Origin: SZUA-430 sp964646885
GTDB taxonomy: Bacteria > Pseudomonadota > Alphaproteobacteria > Micropepsales > Micropepsaceae
Length of the DNA: 30,069 nt
Reading direction: 5' to 3'
Assembly (NCBI GenBank): GCA_964646885.1
Contig: CAZYFM010000030.1
Span: 1-30,069, forward strand
Both the position numbers and the translations under genes were made by a program. The number at the start of each line of letters is the position of its first letter. Position 1 is the stretch's first letter. Positions 16,459 to 24,922 of the stretch are shown here, in pieces. The notes under the pieces were generated by a model that searched no databases, was not told the origin of the DNA, and saw only the letters and a list, made by a program, of their open reading frames with translations.

Positions 16459-17652
16459 TCATTCAGGGGGGGAAGTCAACTGCCCGGGCGGGCGCGGAAA
16501 GGTCGCGGCCCGCCAGGCGGCCAACCCCGTGAAAATGGCGGGAATCAGCGCCAGAACGATCACCAGCCCATGGGGATTCCACAGGTCCATGGCCAGTCCG
16601 CCAGCCGACGGTCCGACCATCGTCCCCAAGGCGTACAGCACGGCATAGGCCGAGTTGGCGGAGGCGAGGGCGGCTCCCCTGAAGTTCGCGCCGAGGTGGG
16701 CGAGGCCCACGGCGTAGATCGCCGAGATGGCGCCCCCCCAGACGAACACGAGGGCGAGCTCGCCGATGTTAACCGCCCTGACCAGGGGCAGAAGGGACGC
16801 CGCGAACACGCACACCAGCCCGCATCCGGCCATGACATGGCGCCTGTCTGTCCGGTCCGAGAGCCAGCCCACGAAAGGGACCAGCAGCATGTTGCCGACG
16901 CCAAGTGCAGCGACCAGCAAGGTCGCTTCGGTCTCGGGCGCGCCCTGGCGCACGGCATAGACGGTGAGGAAGGCGCCGGCGCATGCCTCGACGGCGCCGT
17001 AGCACACGGCTGCAGCAGCGGCTGACGGCGATGAAAAGACGAAGCCGAACATCGCGCCCGCCCGGGCGGGCTCGATCGCCGGGATCAGCCGCCGTCCCGC
17101 GATGAGCAGCGGCACCATCGCGAGGAGCATCGTCGTGGCGCCCGCCGTGAACGGCGCCCAGCCGCGCGTTCCCAGGTACTGGATGATGATCGGGCCCAGT
17201 GCGAATCCGGCCGAGAAAACTGCGGTATAGATGGCGATCAGGCGACCGCGCATCCGGTCCGGTGATACCTGATTGATCCAGACTTCGCTCGCCACGAACA
17301 GGCCCTGCAGCGCCGCGTTCATCACGAAGCGGAACAGGAACCAGAGCAGAAGGGATTCCGAGGCGCGAAATCCGATGAGGGACAGCGCGGCAACGACGTA
17401 GCAGAGCATCAGGAACCTTGCGGTTCCCAGCCTCGAGGCCATGGCCGGAATGAACGGCGTGACCAGGATCATCGCGACGGCGCCGGCCATGGCGTTGGCG
17501 CCGTTCAGTGTCGCGGAGACGCCGTTGCGCTCGAGGAGCAGCGAGAACAGCGGAAGCGAGAGGCCCATCCCCAGCCCGTTGGCAAAGATGCACGCATAGA
17601 CCGCGCCCAGGCTCAGCCACAGGTCGCGACGGGGCAGGCCGCCATTGCTCAT
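16459..17652 (-). CDS. Major facilitator superfamily transporter (YcaD-like)
   Basis: A 397-residue inner-membrane protein with about 12 hydrophobic segments in two halves. Typical MFS loop signatures are seen: R-x-G-x-x-R style sequences such as SDRTDRRH in the loop after the second-half TM2, and SPDRMRGRLIAIYTAVFSAGF in the first half, characteristic of the YcaD/COG0477 drug or metabolite group. The substrate cannot be read from sequence. Its ATG overlaps the stop of the Nudix gene by 4 bases, so the pair is probably translationally coupled. Confidence 0.9.
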   Translation of the reverse strand: MSNGGLPRRDLWLSLGAVYACIFANGLGMGLSLPLFSLLLERNGVSATLNGANAMAGAVAMILVTPFIPAMASRLGTARFLMLCYVVAALSLIGFRASESLLLWFLFRFVMNAALQGLFVASEVWINQVSPDRMRGRLIAIYTAVFSAGFALGPIIIQYLGTRGWAPFTAGATTMLLAMVPLLIAGRRLIPAIEPARAGAMFGFVFSSPSAAAAAVCYGAVEACAGAFLTVYAVRQGAPETEATLLVAALGVGNMLLVPFVGWLSDRTDRRHVMAGCGLVCVFAASLLPLVRAVNIGELALVFVWGGAISAIYAVGLAHLGANFRGAALASANSAYAVLYALGTMVGPSAGGLAMDLWNPHGLVIVLALIPAIFTGLAAWRAATFPRPPGQLTSPPE

Positions 17653-18302
17653 GATGGCCGGAGAGGCTTGTTGCGCCGATAGCGGAAAAAAGGCGTTTCG
17701 CGCTCGGTGCCGGCGTCCATTGACGCCAGTTCCTCGAGGACAAATCGCGTCACATCCACGACCTGGAACTCGCGCGCGACGTGGAGCGGATACCAGTCCA
17801 GTGCCAGCAGTTCCCCGTTGCTCTTCAGGTCACCGGTGGCGTGCTCGCCGTCGGCCAGGAAGAAGCGGGCATGAAAGCGTACCGGTGCCGACGTTGGCGT
17901 GATGGCGCGACCGAGGAAGCGCAGGCGATCATGTGCCGGCGCCAATCCTGCGCGCGCGAAATCGGCCCACGTGCCTTCGGCAAGACCCGGGTCGCCCTGC
18001 GTTGCGATCAGCAGTCCCGTTTCTTCGTAGGTCTCCCGAATGGCTGTCGTGGCCAGGCCCTGCGCCAGTTGCCTGGAGCAGCCGCCGCGGCTGCACAGGT
18101 CGACCAGCGTCTTCTCGCTGAGAGGCGTACCAGGGGACACGCGGCTGTCGGACAGGTCATGCCGGCCGCCCGGAAAGACGTACATGTCCGGAAAGACGGC
18201 GCGGCCTGGCCTTCGCCCCATCAGGACGTGAATGTCCCCGCCCATGCGCCTGGTCAGAACGAGTGAGGCTGCATGCCTTGGTTTTACGGGCTTCTTGTCC
18301 AT
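17649..18302 (-). CDS. Nudix hydrolase
   Basis: A 217-residue Nudix protein that likely hydrolyses a nucleoside-diphosphate-linked substrate with Mg2+ or Mn2+. The core Nudix signature is AIRETYEETGLLI (R89, E90, E93, E94). The upstream FPGGRHDLSD and the insertion before the helix are typical of the larger NUDT19/CoA-pyrophosphatase-like group rather than MutT. It overlaps the downstream MFS gene by 4 bases. It begins 54 bases after the ornithine decarboxylase stop and could be read from that transcript. Substrate unknown. Confidence 0.88.
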   Translation of the reverse strand: MDKKPVKPRHAASLVLTRRMGGDIHVLMGRRPGRAVFPDMYVFPGGRHDLSDSRVSPGTPLSEKTLVDLCSRGGCSRQLAQGLATTAIRETYEETGLLIATQGDPGLAEGTWADFARAGLAPAHDRLRFLGRAITPTSAPVRFHARFFLADGEHATGDLKSNGELLALDWYPLHVAREFQVVDVTRFVLEELASMDAGTERETPFFRYRRNKPLRPS

Positions 18303-18356
18303 GCCGACCGGTTTAGACGACCGGCACGGGCCAAGGCAATGCCGGGACCTGTGGCC

Positions 18357-19637
18357 TCAGATGCAGACGCTGGCCAGCGGGGGCATTCCGTTGAATGCCA
18401 CGCTGGAATAGGTCGTCGTGTAGGCGCCCGTGGACAGGATGAGGATCCTGTCGCCCGCCTTGAGGGCGGCCGGCAAGCGGTAATCCGCCTTTTCGTAGAG
18501 GATGTCCGCGCTGTCGCATGTCGGCCCGGCCAGGATGGACGATACGGTTTCCCCGCCGTCGTGCGGCGTGAGAACCCTGTACTTGATGGCTTCGTCCATC
18601 GTCTCGATCAGTCCGTGGAACTTTCCGACGTCAAGGTAAACCCAGCGCCGTCCGTCTTCGCCGCCCTTGCTGGACACGAGAACCACTTCGGACTGGATCA
18701 CGCCGGCGTCGCCGACAATGTAGCGACCGGGCTCGACGATGATGTCGATCTTCTGACCAGGGAAACCTTGCTTCACCGCGTCGCGAATGGCGTGCGCGTA
18801 GCAGGCGATGTCGGGTACGTCCCTGTTGTAGCGGGAAGGAAACCCTCCGCCGACATTGATCATGCGCAGCGACACGCCGCGTGCGCTCAGCGCGTCAAAC
18901 AGCGTGCGTGCCTGGCTGATCGCATTGCGGAACTGGTTGAGGTCTGTCTGCTGCGAGCCGACATGAAATGAAATGCCGTACGGGTCGAGCCCGAGATCCT
19001 TCGCGCGGGCAAGCAGGTCAGCGGCCATGGGCAGCTCGCAGCCAAACTTGCGCGACAGCGGCCACTCGGCGCCTTCGCAGTCGACAAGAATGCGGCAGAA
19101 AACCTTCGAGCCCGGTGCCGAAGCCGCGAGCTTCTCGAGTTCTTCGGCGCTGTCGAACGCAAAGAGGCGAACGCCTCGTCCGAAGGCGGCCTCGATGTCG
19201 CGCTGCTTCTTGATCGTGTTGCCAAAGGACAGGCGCGAGGCCGGCACACCCAGGCGAAGGCAGAGGTCGATCTCGCCAATGCTCGCGGTGTCGAAGTTCG
19301 ATCCCTGCTGCGCGAGGCGCGTCAGGATTTCTTCCGCCGGGTTGGCCTTCACGGCGTAGTAGACGAGCGCCTCTGGCAGCGCGCCGGCGAGGTCATCGTA
19401 GTTCCGTGCCACGAGCTCGACGTCCACGACGAGACAGGGTGTTGGAAGCGTCGCCGTCTTCAGGAACTCCGCAATGCGTGGCGGAAGTCCTCCGCGCTCG
19501 GCCGGGAGGATGTCCTGCGGCTTGCGCGAAGGTACGGAATGCAGCGTGCCCTTGGCGGCAGATGTGTCGCGGATTTCGCGCGGGCTGGAATCGAAATGAA
19601 TTCTGGAGGCTCGAGAGCCCCTCGTTCTGGCCAACAT
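18357..19637 (-). CDS. Ornithine decarboxylase, fold-type III PLP enzyme
   Basis: The enzyme decarboxylates ornithine (possibly also lysine) to putrescine (or cadaverine). The 426-residue protein is an alanine-racemase-fold ODC: the PLP lysine is K97 in YYAVKANP, followed by FDTASIGEI, SFHVGSQQ, the glycine-rich INVGGGFPSRY, EPGRYIVGDAG and the catalytic-cysteine motif GPTCDSADILYE, ending in TGAYTTTYSSVAFNGMPPL. The ATG at 19637 was chosen over a GTG at 19646 because AAAGGG lies 8 bases before it. The N-terminal extension of about 60 residues before the barrel is longer than in typical alphaproteobacterial ODCs. With aguAB it gives the cell a second putrescine route. Confidence 0.92.
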   Translation of the reverse strand: MLARTRGSRASRIHFDSSPREIRDTSAAKGTLHSVPSRKPQDILPAERGGLPPRIAEFLKTATLPTPCLVVDVELVARNYDDLAGALPEALVYYAVKANPAEEILTRLAQQGSNFDTASIGEIDLCLRLGVPASRLSFGNTIKKQRDIEAAFGRGVRLFAFDSAEELEKLAASAPGSKVFCRILVDCEGAEWPLSRKFGCELPMAADLLARAKDLGLDPYGISFHVGSQQTDLNQFRNAISQARTLFDALSARGVSLRMINVGGGFPSRYNRDVPDIACYAHAIRDAVKQGFPGQKIDIIVEPGRYIVGDAGVIQSEVVLVSSKGGEDGRRWVYLDVGKFHGLIETMDEAIKYRVLTPHDGGETVSSILAGPTCDSADILYEKADYRLPAALKAGDRILILSTGAYTTTYSSVAFNGMPPLASVCI

Positions 19638-19819
19638 CGTCAACACCCTTTAAGACCCGGCAATTGCCGGCTTGATCGAAAAGGACGCTTCCGTCGTTGC
19701 TTAACCGGATGATCTGGCCAGGGGCACGTGCGTCACGCGTCTTACACAAGGACAGCACATAAGACTTGCTGAATCGTTTCGCAAGATTTTTCTCGGGCGT
19801 GTTCGGGCGCCGATTGCTG
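19638..19819 (-). promoter_or_regulatory. Structured leader of the ornithine decarboxylase gene
   Basis: A 182-base gap between rnr and the ODC gene. On the minus strand it holds a candidate promoter (TTGCGA, 17-base spacer, TATGTG; 19756-19784), a 19-codon upstream reading frame (19701-19760), a GACG/CGTC hairpin with a 4-base loop (19684-19695), a perfect palindrome CCGGCAATTGCCGG (19657-19670) just ahead of the ribosome site, and AAAGGG. Alphaproteobacterial ODC genes often carry the speF leader RNA (Rfam RF00518); the position fits but I cannot confirm the motif by eye. The -10 of this promoter overlaps the upstream ATG, so promoter and upstream frame are alternative readings. Confidence 0.45.
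19701..19760 (-). CDS. Possible leader peptide (19 codons) upstream of the ornithine decarboxylase gene
   Basis: The frame reads MCCPCVRRVTHVPLARSSG and stops 63 bases before the ODC start codon. The RR-x-TH-hydrophobic core resembles the RRTTHI core of the E. coli SpeFL arrest peptide, as I remember it, which senses ornithine in the ribosome and controls speF. The aromatic effector part of SpeFL is absent and no Shine-Dalgarno precedes the ATG, so this may be coincidence. Tentative. Confidence 0.25.
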   Translation of the reverse strand: MCCPCVRRVTHVPLARSSG

Positions 19820-22063
19820 TTACTTCCGGCGCTGCCGGCGCCGGGAGTCATTTCCGCGCTGTCGCGTGCCGCGAGACCCGTTGCGCGGTGGAGCGCCTGC
19901 CTTGCCACCTTCGAGCAGCGCAAATCGCAAGCCGCCCGTCAGCGGGGCCGCTTCCTCCACGCGCACCTTTACCGTGTCGCCGAGGCGGAACCTCAGTCCC
20001 GATTTTTCTCCCACGAGGGCGTGCGCCCTTTCATCGTGATGGAAGAACTCCCGGCCGAGGGACCTTACCGGCACGATGCCGTCGGCTCCGGTTTCCGCGA
20101 GCCGGACGAACAAGCCAAAGCGTGTCACGCCCGATATGCGTCCGGTAAATTCGGCGCCGACGCGATCCGACATGAAGGCGGCGATGTAGCGGTCATTCGA
20201 GTCACGCTCGGCTGCCATGGCGCGCCGCTCGAAGCCTGAAATGTCTTCTGCGATGGCGGACAGCTTCCCGATCTCGGAGTCAGTAAGGCCGCCATCTCCG
20301 AGCCCGAACGCGCGCACGAGCGCCCGATGCACAATGAGGTCGGCATAGCGGCGAATGGGTGACGTGAAGTGGGCGTATCGCTTCAGCGCGAGGCCGTAGT
20401 GCCCAATGTTCTCGGGATTGTACTCGGCCTGGCTCTGCGATCGCAGCATGACCACATTGATGAGTTCCCGGTTCGGCGTGTCAGCCGCGGCCTTCAGGAT
20501 GTGGTTCAGCATTGCCGTGGTCACCGTCTGGCCCTGCGCCAGGCTGATGCTCATGGTCTCGAGAAAATCTCCCAGGGCCTTGAGCTTCTCCGGCGAGGGC
20601 GGCGCGTGCACGCGATACACCAGCGGGGTGTGCTTCGATTCCAGGGCTTCGGCGGCAGCGACGTTTGCCTGGATCATGAACTCCTCGATCAGGCGGTGTG
20701 CGTCGTAGCGTTCGCGCACACCAATCGACTTGACCCTGCCGTCGGGGCCGAGTTCGATCTTGTGCTCGGGGAGTTCAAGATCGAGGGGGCTTCGCCGGTC
20801 CCGCGCCTTGCACATCGCACGATAGCAGGCCTCAAGCGGCTTCAGGATAGGATCAAGCAGGGGCCTGGTCTTTTCATTCGGTCGTCCGTCGAGCGCTTCC
20901 TGGACTTCGTTGTATGTCAGGCGCGCGGCGGAGCGCATGAGCGCCCGCTCGAACCTGTGAGACTTCAGTCGGCCATCGGCACCGAACTTCATGCGGCAGG
21001 CGATGATCGCCCGGTCCTGCGCTTCCTTCAGCGAGCAGAGATCCGCGGAGAGTTTCTCGGGCAGCATCGGCACGACGCGGTCAGGGAAGTAAACCGAGTT
21101 GCCACGGCGCAGTGCCTCGCGGTCGATCTGCGAGCCTGGCCGCACATAGAAAGAGACGTCGGCAATCGCCACGATGGCATTGAAGCCACCCTTGTTCTGC
21201 GGATCGTCATCCGGCTTGGCCCAGACGGCATCGTCATGGTCCCTGGCGTCGGGCGGGTCGATCGTCACCAGGGGAACGTCGCGCAGGTCGACACGGTCAT
21301 CAAGCTGGGGAGGTCGCGCGCGCTCCGCTTCGTCGATCGTGGCCTGCGGGAAGCTGTCCGGGATGCCATGCGCGTGGATCGCGATGAGGCTGATCGTCTT
21401 TGATTCAGATGCACGGCCAACCCGCTCGAGGACCTTGGCTCGCGGCAATCCCATGGTGCGGTCGCGCGTCGGTTCGATGACGACGATCTCGCCATCGGCT
21501 GCGCCGCCCGTGTCGCCTTCGGCGATGTGGAAGTCATGGCGTGACTTCTTGTCGACGGGCTCAACGCGTCCGAACTTGCCCAGCTTGCGGAAGATGCCAA
21601 CCGTCCGGTTGGGCGTCGCGCCCAGCTTGCGGATGACCTCGGCTTCGAAATGCCGGCCTTCCGGCTTTAGGCGCACCAGCGCGCGTTCGCCAATGCCGAG
21701 CGACGTTCCTTCCTTGCCGGGACCCAGAAAGATCCGCGGCGGTGGTTCGTCGCTGTCCCACTGCGCGGGCTTGCAGAGAAGTTCGCCATCGGTGTCGACA
21801 TCTACGACCTGAACGACGGTGACTTCGGGTAGGTGACCCGTGCGGACCATCTTGCGGCCGCGCTGCTTGCGCAACTGGCCTTCGTCAGCGAGATCGGCCA
21901 GCATGCGCTTCAGTGCGATCTTGCCGGCACCCCGGATCCCGAAGTGGCGGGACATGTCTCGCTTGGTGGCCTCGGGGTTCTCTTCGAGAAATTCGAGCAA
22001 TTGTTCCTTCGAGACGCTCTCGCTGTCCCTGGGGGCTTTGTGTCCTCGGCCTTTTTTCTTCAC
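19820..22063 (-). CDS. rnr: Ribonuclease R
   Basis: RNase R is a processive 3'-5' exoribonuclease for structured RNA, including nonstop mRNA decay with tmRNA. The 747-residue protein has an N-terminal helix-turn-helix region (TKRDMSRHFGIRG), cold-shock-like OB domains, the RNB catalytic core with IDPPDARDHDDAVW (metal-binding aspartates) and the LPEKLSADLCSLKE segment, and an S1 domain near residues 640-720 (FTGRISGVTRFGLFVRL). The tail is basic (ending RRRQRRK), as is usual. It starts with GTG at 22063, overlapping the topA stop by 4 bases (GTGA), so translation is coupled to topA. Confidence 0.95.
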   Translation of the reverse strand: MKKKGRGHKAPRDSESVSKEQLLEFLEENPEATKRDMSRHFGIRGAGKIALKRMLADLADEGQLRKQRGRKMVRTGHLPEVTVVQVVDVDTDGELLCKPAQWDSDEPPPRIFLGPGKEGTSLGIGERALVRLKPEGRHFEAEVIRKLGATPNRTVGIFRKLGKFGRVEPVDKKSRHDFHIAEGDTGGAADGEIVVIEPTRDRTMGLPRAKVLERVGRASESKTISLIAIHAHGIPDSFPQATIDEAERARPPQLDDRVDLRDVPLVTIDPPDARDHDDAVWAKPDDDPQNKGGFNAIVAIADVSFYVRPGSQIDREALRRGNSVYFPDRVVPMLPEKLSADLCSLKEAQDRAIIACRMKFGADGRLKSHRFERALMRSAARLTYNEVQEALDGRPNEKTRPLLDPILKPLEACYRAMCKARDRRSPLDLELPEHKIELGPDGRVKSIGVRERYDAHRLIEEFMIQANVAAAEALESKHTPLVYRVHAPPSPEKLKALGDFLETMSISLAQGQTVTTAMLNHILKAAADTPNRELINVVMLRSQSQAEYNPENIGHYGLALKRYAHFTSPIRRYADLIVHRALVRAFGLGDGGLTDSEIGKLSAIAEDISGFERRAMAAERDSNDRYIAAFMSDRVGAEFTGRISGVTRFGLFVRLAETGADGIVPVRSLGREFFHHDERAHALVGEKSGLRFRLGDTVKVRVEEAAPLTGGLRFALLEGGKAGAPPRNGSRGTRQRGNDSRRRQRRK

Positions 22064-24786
22064 GTCGTCTCTAGTGCTTTCTTCCTTGGGGGCGCCTTGC
22101 GCGCCTTCGGCGCGGCTGCAGCTTTCTCGCCATCGGAAGATGACTTATCAGCCTTTTCCTTCCTGGTCGCCGCCTTTGCCTGCTTCGGCGCCTTTTCTGC
22201 CTTTGCAGGCTTCTCGGCCTTGGCAGCCTTTGTCTTCTTCTTTTTCTTCCCGCCGCCCTGCTCGGCGCGGATGCGCAGAAGTTCGACGGCTTCAGCGAGT
22301 GTCAACGCCTTGGGGTCGGAACCCTTCGGAACGTTGGCGTTGGTTTCGCCGTCCGTAATGTAGGGACCATACTTGCCGCTCATGACTTTCACGGCGGACT
22401 TGGTGTCAGGGTGCTCGCCCAGCTCGGCGATCGGAGCCTTGGGCTGGCCAAAGCGGCGTCCCGGATTGGCCTTCTTCTCGGCCAGCACGGTCACTGCATG
22501 GTTCAGGCCGATCGTGAACACGTCGTCCGGGTTCTCGAGATTGGCGTAGACACCGTCATGCTTGATGTAAGGGCCGAAGCGCCCAAAGTTTGCCTCGATC
22601 GGCGTGTTGGTCTCGGGGTGCATGCCGACCAGCCGCGGCAGCGAGAGCTGGCGAAGGGCCGTCGCGAGGTCCAGTGTCGAGAGGTCGACATTCTTCGGGG
22701 CGCTGGCCGTCTTCGGCTTCGGTGCATCCTTCTCCTTGCTGGCTTCGCCCAGCTGAAGGTAGGGCCCGAAGCGACCGGGGCGCAGGGTGACTGTCAGTCC
22801 CGTTTCCGGATCCACGCCCAGTACGCGCGTCTCAACCGCATTGTCGCCGCTACTGGCGAAGGGACGCGTATAGCTGCACTTCTCTTCGCCTTCGGCGCCG
22901 TAGTTCGAGCAACCGATGAAGGCGCCGTTCTTTCCGAGGCGCAGTCCCAAGCGGCCTGTCTTGCACAGCTTGCACTGTCGCGGGTCCGTGCCGTCTGCGG
23001 CGACCGAGAAAATGTGGGGGCCGAGGACCTCGTCGAGCGTGTCGAGGACTTCCCGGATGCGAAGCTCGGAGATTCCGGAGATCGCGGCATGGAAGTCCTT
23101 CCAGAAGTCCGCGAGCAGGCTCTTCCACTTCAGCTTGCCTTCAGACACCTGGTCGAGCTGGTCCTCGAGGCTGGCGGTGAAGTCGTATTCAACGTAGTGC
23201 CTGAAAAAGCTCGTGAGAAATGCGGTGACCAGCTGTCCGCGGTCCTCGGGAATGAACCTCGACTTCTCCATGCGCACATAGCGGCGGTCACGCAGCACCT
23301 GCAGCGTGGAAGCATAGGTCGACGGCCGGCCGATGCCGAGTTCCTCGAGCTTCTTCACCAGGGATGCTTCCGAGAAGCGCGGCGGCGGTTCCGTGAAATG
23401 CTGTTCCGGCTTTACCTCATTGACCTGCATCGCGTCGCCCGCAGCGACCTTCGGCAGGCGGGAGCCTTCCTCGTCCTCTGACGGTTCGTCGCGGCTTTCG
23501 GTGTAGAGGGCAAGGAAGCCTTCAAATGTCAGAACCGAACCGGTTGCGCGCAGGCCCGTGCGGCCATCGCGGGATTCGATCTCGATCGCAGTGCGCTCGA
23601 ATTCAGCGGCTTCCATCTGGCTGGCGACCATGCGCTTCCAGATCAGATCATAGAGGCGCAGCATGTCCGGCTCGAGGCTCTTGAGGCTCTCGGGCGTGCG
23701 CTCGACATCCGTGGGGCGGATGGCTTCGTGCGCTTCCTGGGCATTGCGGGTCTTGGACTTGTAGATACGCGGGCTGTCAGGCAGGTGACGGGCCGAGTAC
23801 CGGCTGCCGATCAGCTTGCGGGTCTGAGCAAGTGCCTCGGGCGCAACGTCGACGCCGTCCGTACGCATGTAAGTGATGAGGCCCACGGTTTCGCCGCCAA
23901 TGTCGACGCCTTCATAAAGGCGCTGGGCGGTACGCATCGTGTGGCTGGCGGAGAAACCCAGCTTGCGCGAGGCTTCCTGCTGCAGTGTCGATGTCGTGAA
24001 GGGCGGGTAGGGGTTCCGGCGACCCGGCTTGGATTCCACGCTCGTGACCGAGAACTGCCCGGCTTCGATAGCCTTGCGGGCCTCGGTAGCGGCGGCTTCA
24101 TTCGGAAGCGAGAACTTGTCTAGCTTTTCGCCATTCAGTTTCACGAGGCGCGCCGTCAGGGCGTCCCGCGATGGCGTGTTGAGCAGTGTGTCGACGGTCC
24201 AGTATTCCTGGGCGCGGAACTTCTCGATTTCGAGTTCACGCTCGCAGATCAGGCGGAGAGCGACGGACTGGACGCGTCCTGCGGAACGTGAGCCCGGCAG
24301 CTTGCGCCAGAGAACCGGCGACAGGTTGTAGCCAACCAGGTAGTCGAGGGCTCGGCGGGCGAGGTAGGCGTCGACCAGCTCGCGATCGATCTGGCGCGGG
24401 TGGGCCATGCCTTCCTGGACGGCGGTCTTGGTGATGGCGTTGAAAACAACGCGTTCCACCGTCACGTCCTTCAGGGCCTTTTTCTGGTTCAGCACTTCCA
24501 GCAGATGCCAGGAGATGGCCTCGCCTTCGCGGTCGGGGTCGGTTGCCAGGATAAGCTTCTTGGCGCCCTTCACGGCCGAAGTGATTTCACTGAGGTGCTT
24601 GGCGGCACGGTCTGCCACTTCCCAGGACATCTCGAAGTCCTGGTCCGGCTTCACAGAGCCGTCTTCCTCCGCAAGGTCACGCACGTGGCCGTACGATGCC
24701 AGCACCTTGTAATTGGTGCCCAGATATTTGTTGATCGTCTTGGCCTTTGCGGGCGACTCGACGATCACGACGTTACTAGCGGCCAC
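22060..24786 (-). CDS. topA: DNA topoisomerase I
   Basis: A type IA topoisomerase that relaxes negative supercoils. The 908-residue protein has the Toprim domain (VIVESPAKAKTI; ATDPDREGE with D83, D85, E87), active-site Y306 in LITYMRTDG, and C-terminal zinc-ribbon and topoisomerase-C repeats (CKLCKTGRLGLRLGKNGAFIGC; repeated F/Y-GPY-I/L segments). A Lys/Ala-rich tail of about 75 residues closes the protein, as in other Alphaproteobacteria. The start is GTG at 24786 with AAGGAT and GAAGA upstream. An ATG frame of seven codons (MKNTCGR) overlaps the start region. It lies between dprA and rnr. Confidence 0.95.
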   Translation of the reverse strand: MAASNVVIVESPAKAKTINKYLGTNYKVLASYGHVRDLAEEDGSVKPDQDFEMSWEVADRAAKHLSEITSAVKGAKKLILATDPDREGEAISWHLLEVLNQKKALKDVTVERVVFNAITKTAVQEGMAHPRQIDRELVDAYLARRALDYLVGYNLSPVLWRKLPGSRSAGRVQSVALRLICERELEIEKFRAQEYWTVDTLLNTPSRDALTARLVKLNGEKLDKFSLPNEAAATEARKAIEAGQFSVTSVESKPGRRNPYPPFTTSTLQQEASRKLGFSASHTMRTAQRLYEGVDIGGETVGLITYMRTDGVDVAPEALAQTRKLIGSRYSARHLPDSPRIYKSKTRNAQEAHEAIRPTDVERTPESLKSLEPDMLRLYDLIWKRMVASQMEAAEFERTAIEIESRDGRTGLRATGSVLTFEGFLALYTESRDEPSEDEEGSRLPKVAAGDAMQVNEVKPEQHFTEPPPRFSEASLVKKLEELGIGRPSTYASTLQVLRDRRYVRMEKSRFIPEDRGQLVTAFLTSFFRHYVEYDFTASLEDQLDQVSEGKLKWKSLLADFWKDFHAAISGISELRIREVLDTLDEVLGPHIFSVAADGTDPRQCKLCKTGRLGLRLGKNGAFIGCSNYGAEGEEKCSYTRPFASSGDNAVETRVLGVDPETGLTVTLRPGRFGPYLQLGEASKEKDAPKPKTASAPKNVDLSTLDLATALRQLSLPRLVGMHPETNTPIEANFGRFGPYIKHDGVYANLENPDDVFTIGLNHAVTVLAEKKANPGRRFGQPKAPIAELGEHPDTKSAVKVMSGKYGPYITDGETNANVPKGSDPKALTLAEAVELLRIRAEQGGGKKKKKTKAAKAEKPAKAEKAPKQAKAATRKEKADKSSSDGEKAAAAPKARKAPPRKKALETT

Positions 24787-24922
24787 AGGTGTTCTTCATC
24801 CTTTTGGGGGGTCCCATTTGGGGGGCGGACAGTGGTCCAATCTCCGGGCCAAAGTCAACCGACCGGGCAGAAGCCTTTTCGTACCGTGACAAATAACGAT
24901 TTATTTTCAATGAATTAGATGG
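24787..24922 (-). promoter_or_regulatory. dprA-topA intergenic region with G-run direct repeat
   Basis: This 136-base gap probably holds a topA promoter but no clear -35/-10 pair was found. Two copies of TTTGGGGGG on the plus strand (24803-24811 and 24817-24825) lie 14 bases apart in the topA leader. The dprA-proximal half (24888-24926) is strikingly AT-rich and includes ATGGTTAA (24919-24926), an 8-base match to TTAACCAT, one reported CtrA half-motif. The TTAACCAT copy overlaps the dprA stop codon, so it may be fortuitous. Confidence 0.35.

Noticed and set aside
18303..18356. Hairpin CCGGT...ACCGG between the ornithine decarboxylase and Nudix genes
   Set aside because: The stem is only 5 bp and no U-run follows, so it does not qualify as a terminator.
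22411..23481. A 356-codon open frame on the plus strand
   Set aside because: It is antisense to the C-terminal half of topA, which has a continuous and motif-confirmed frame.
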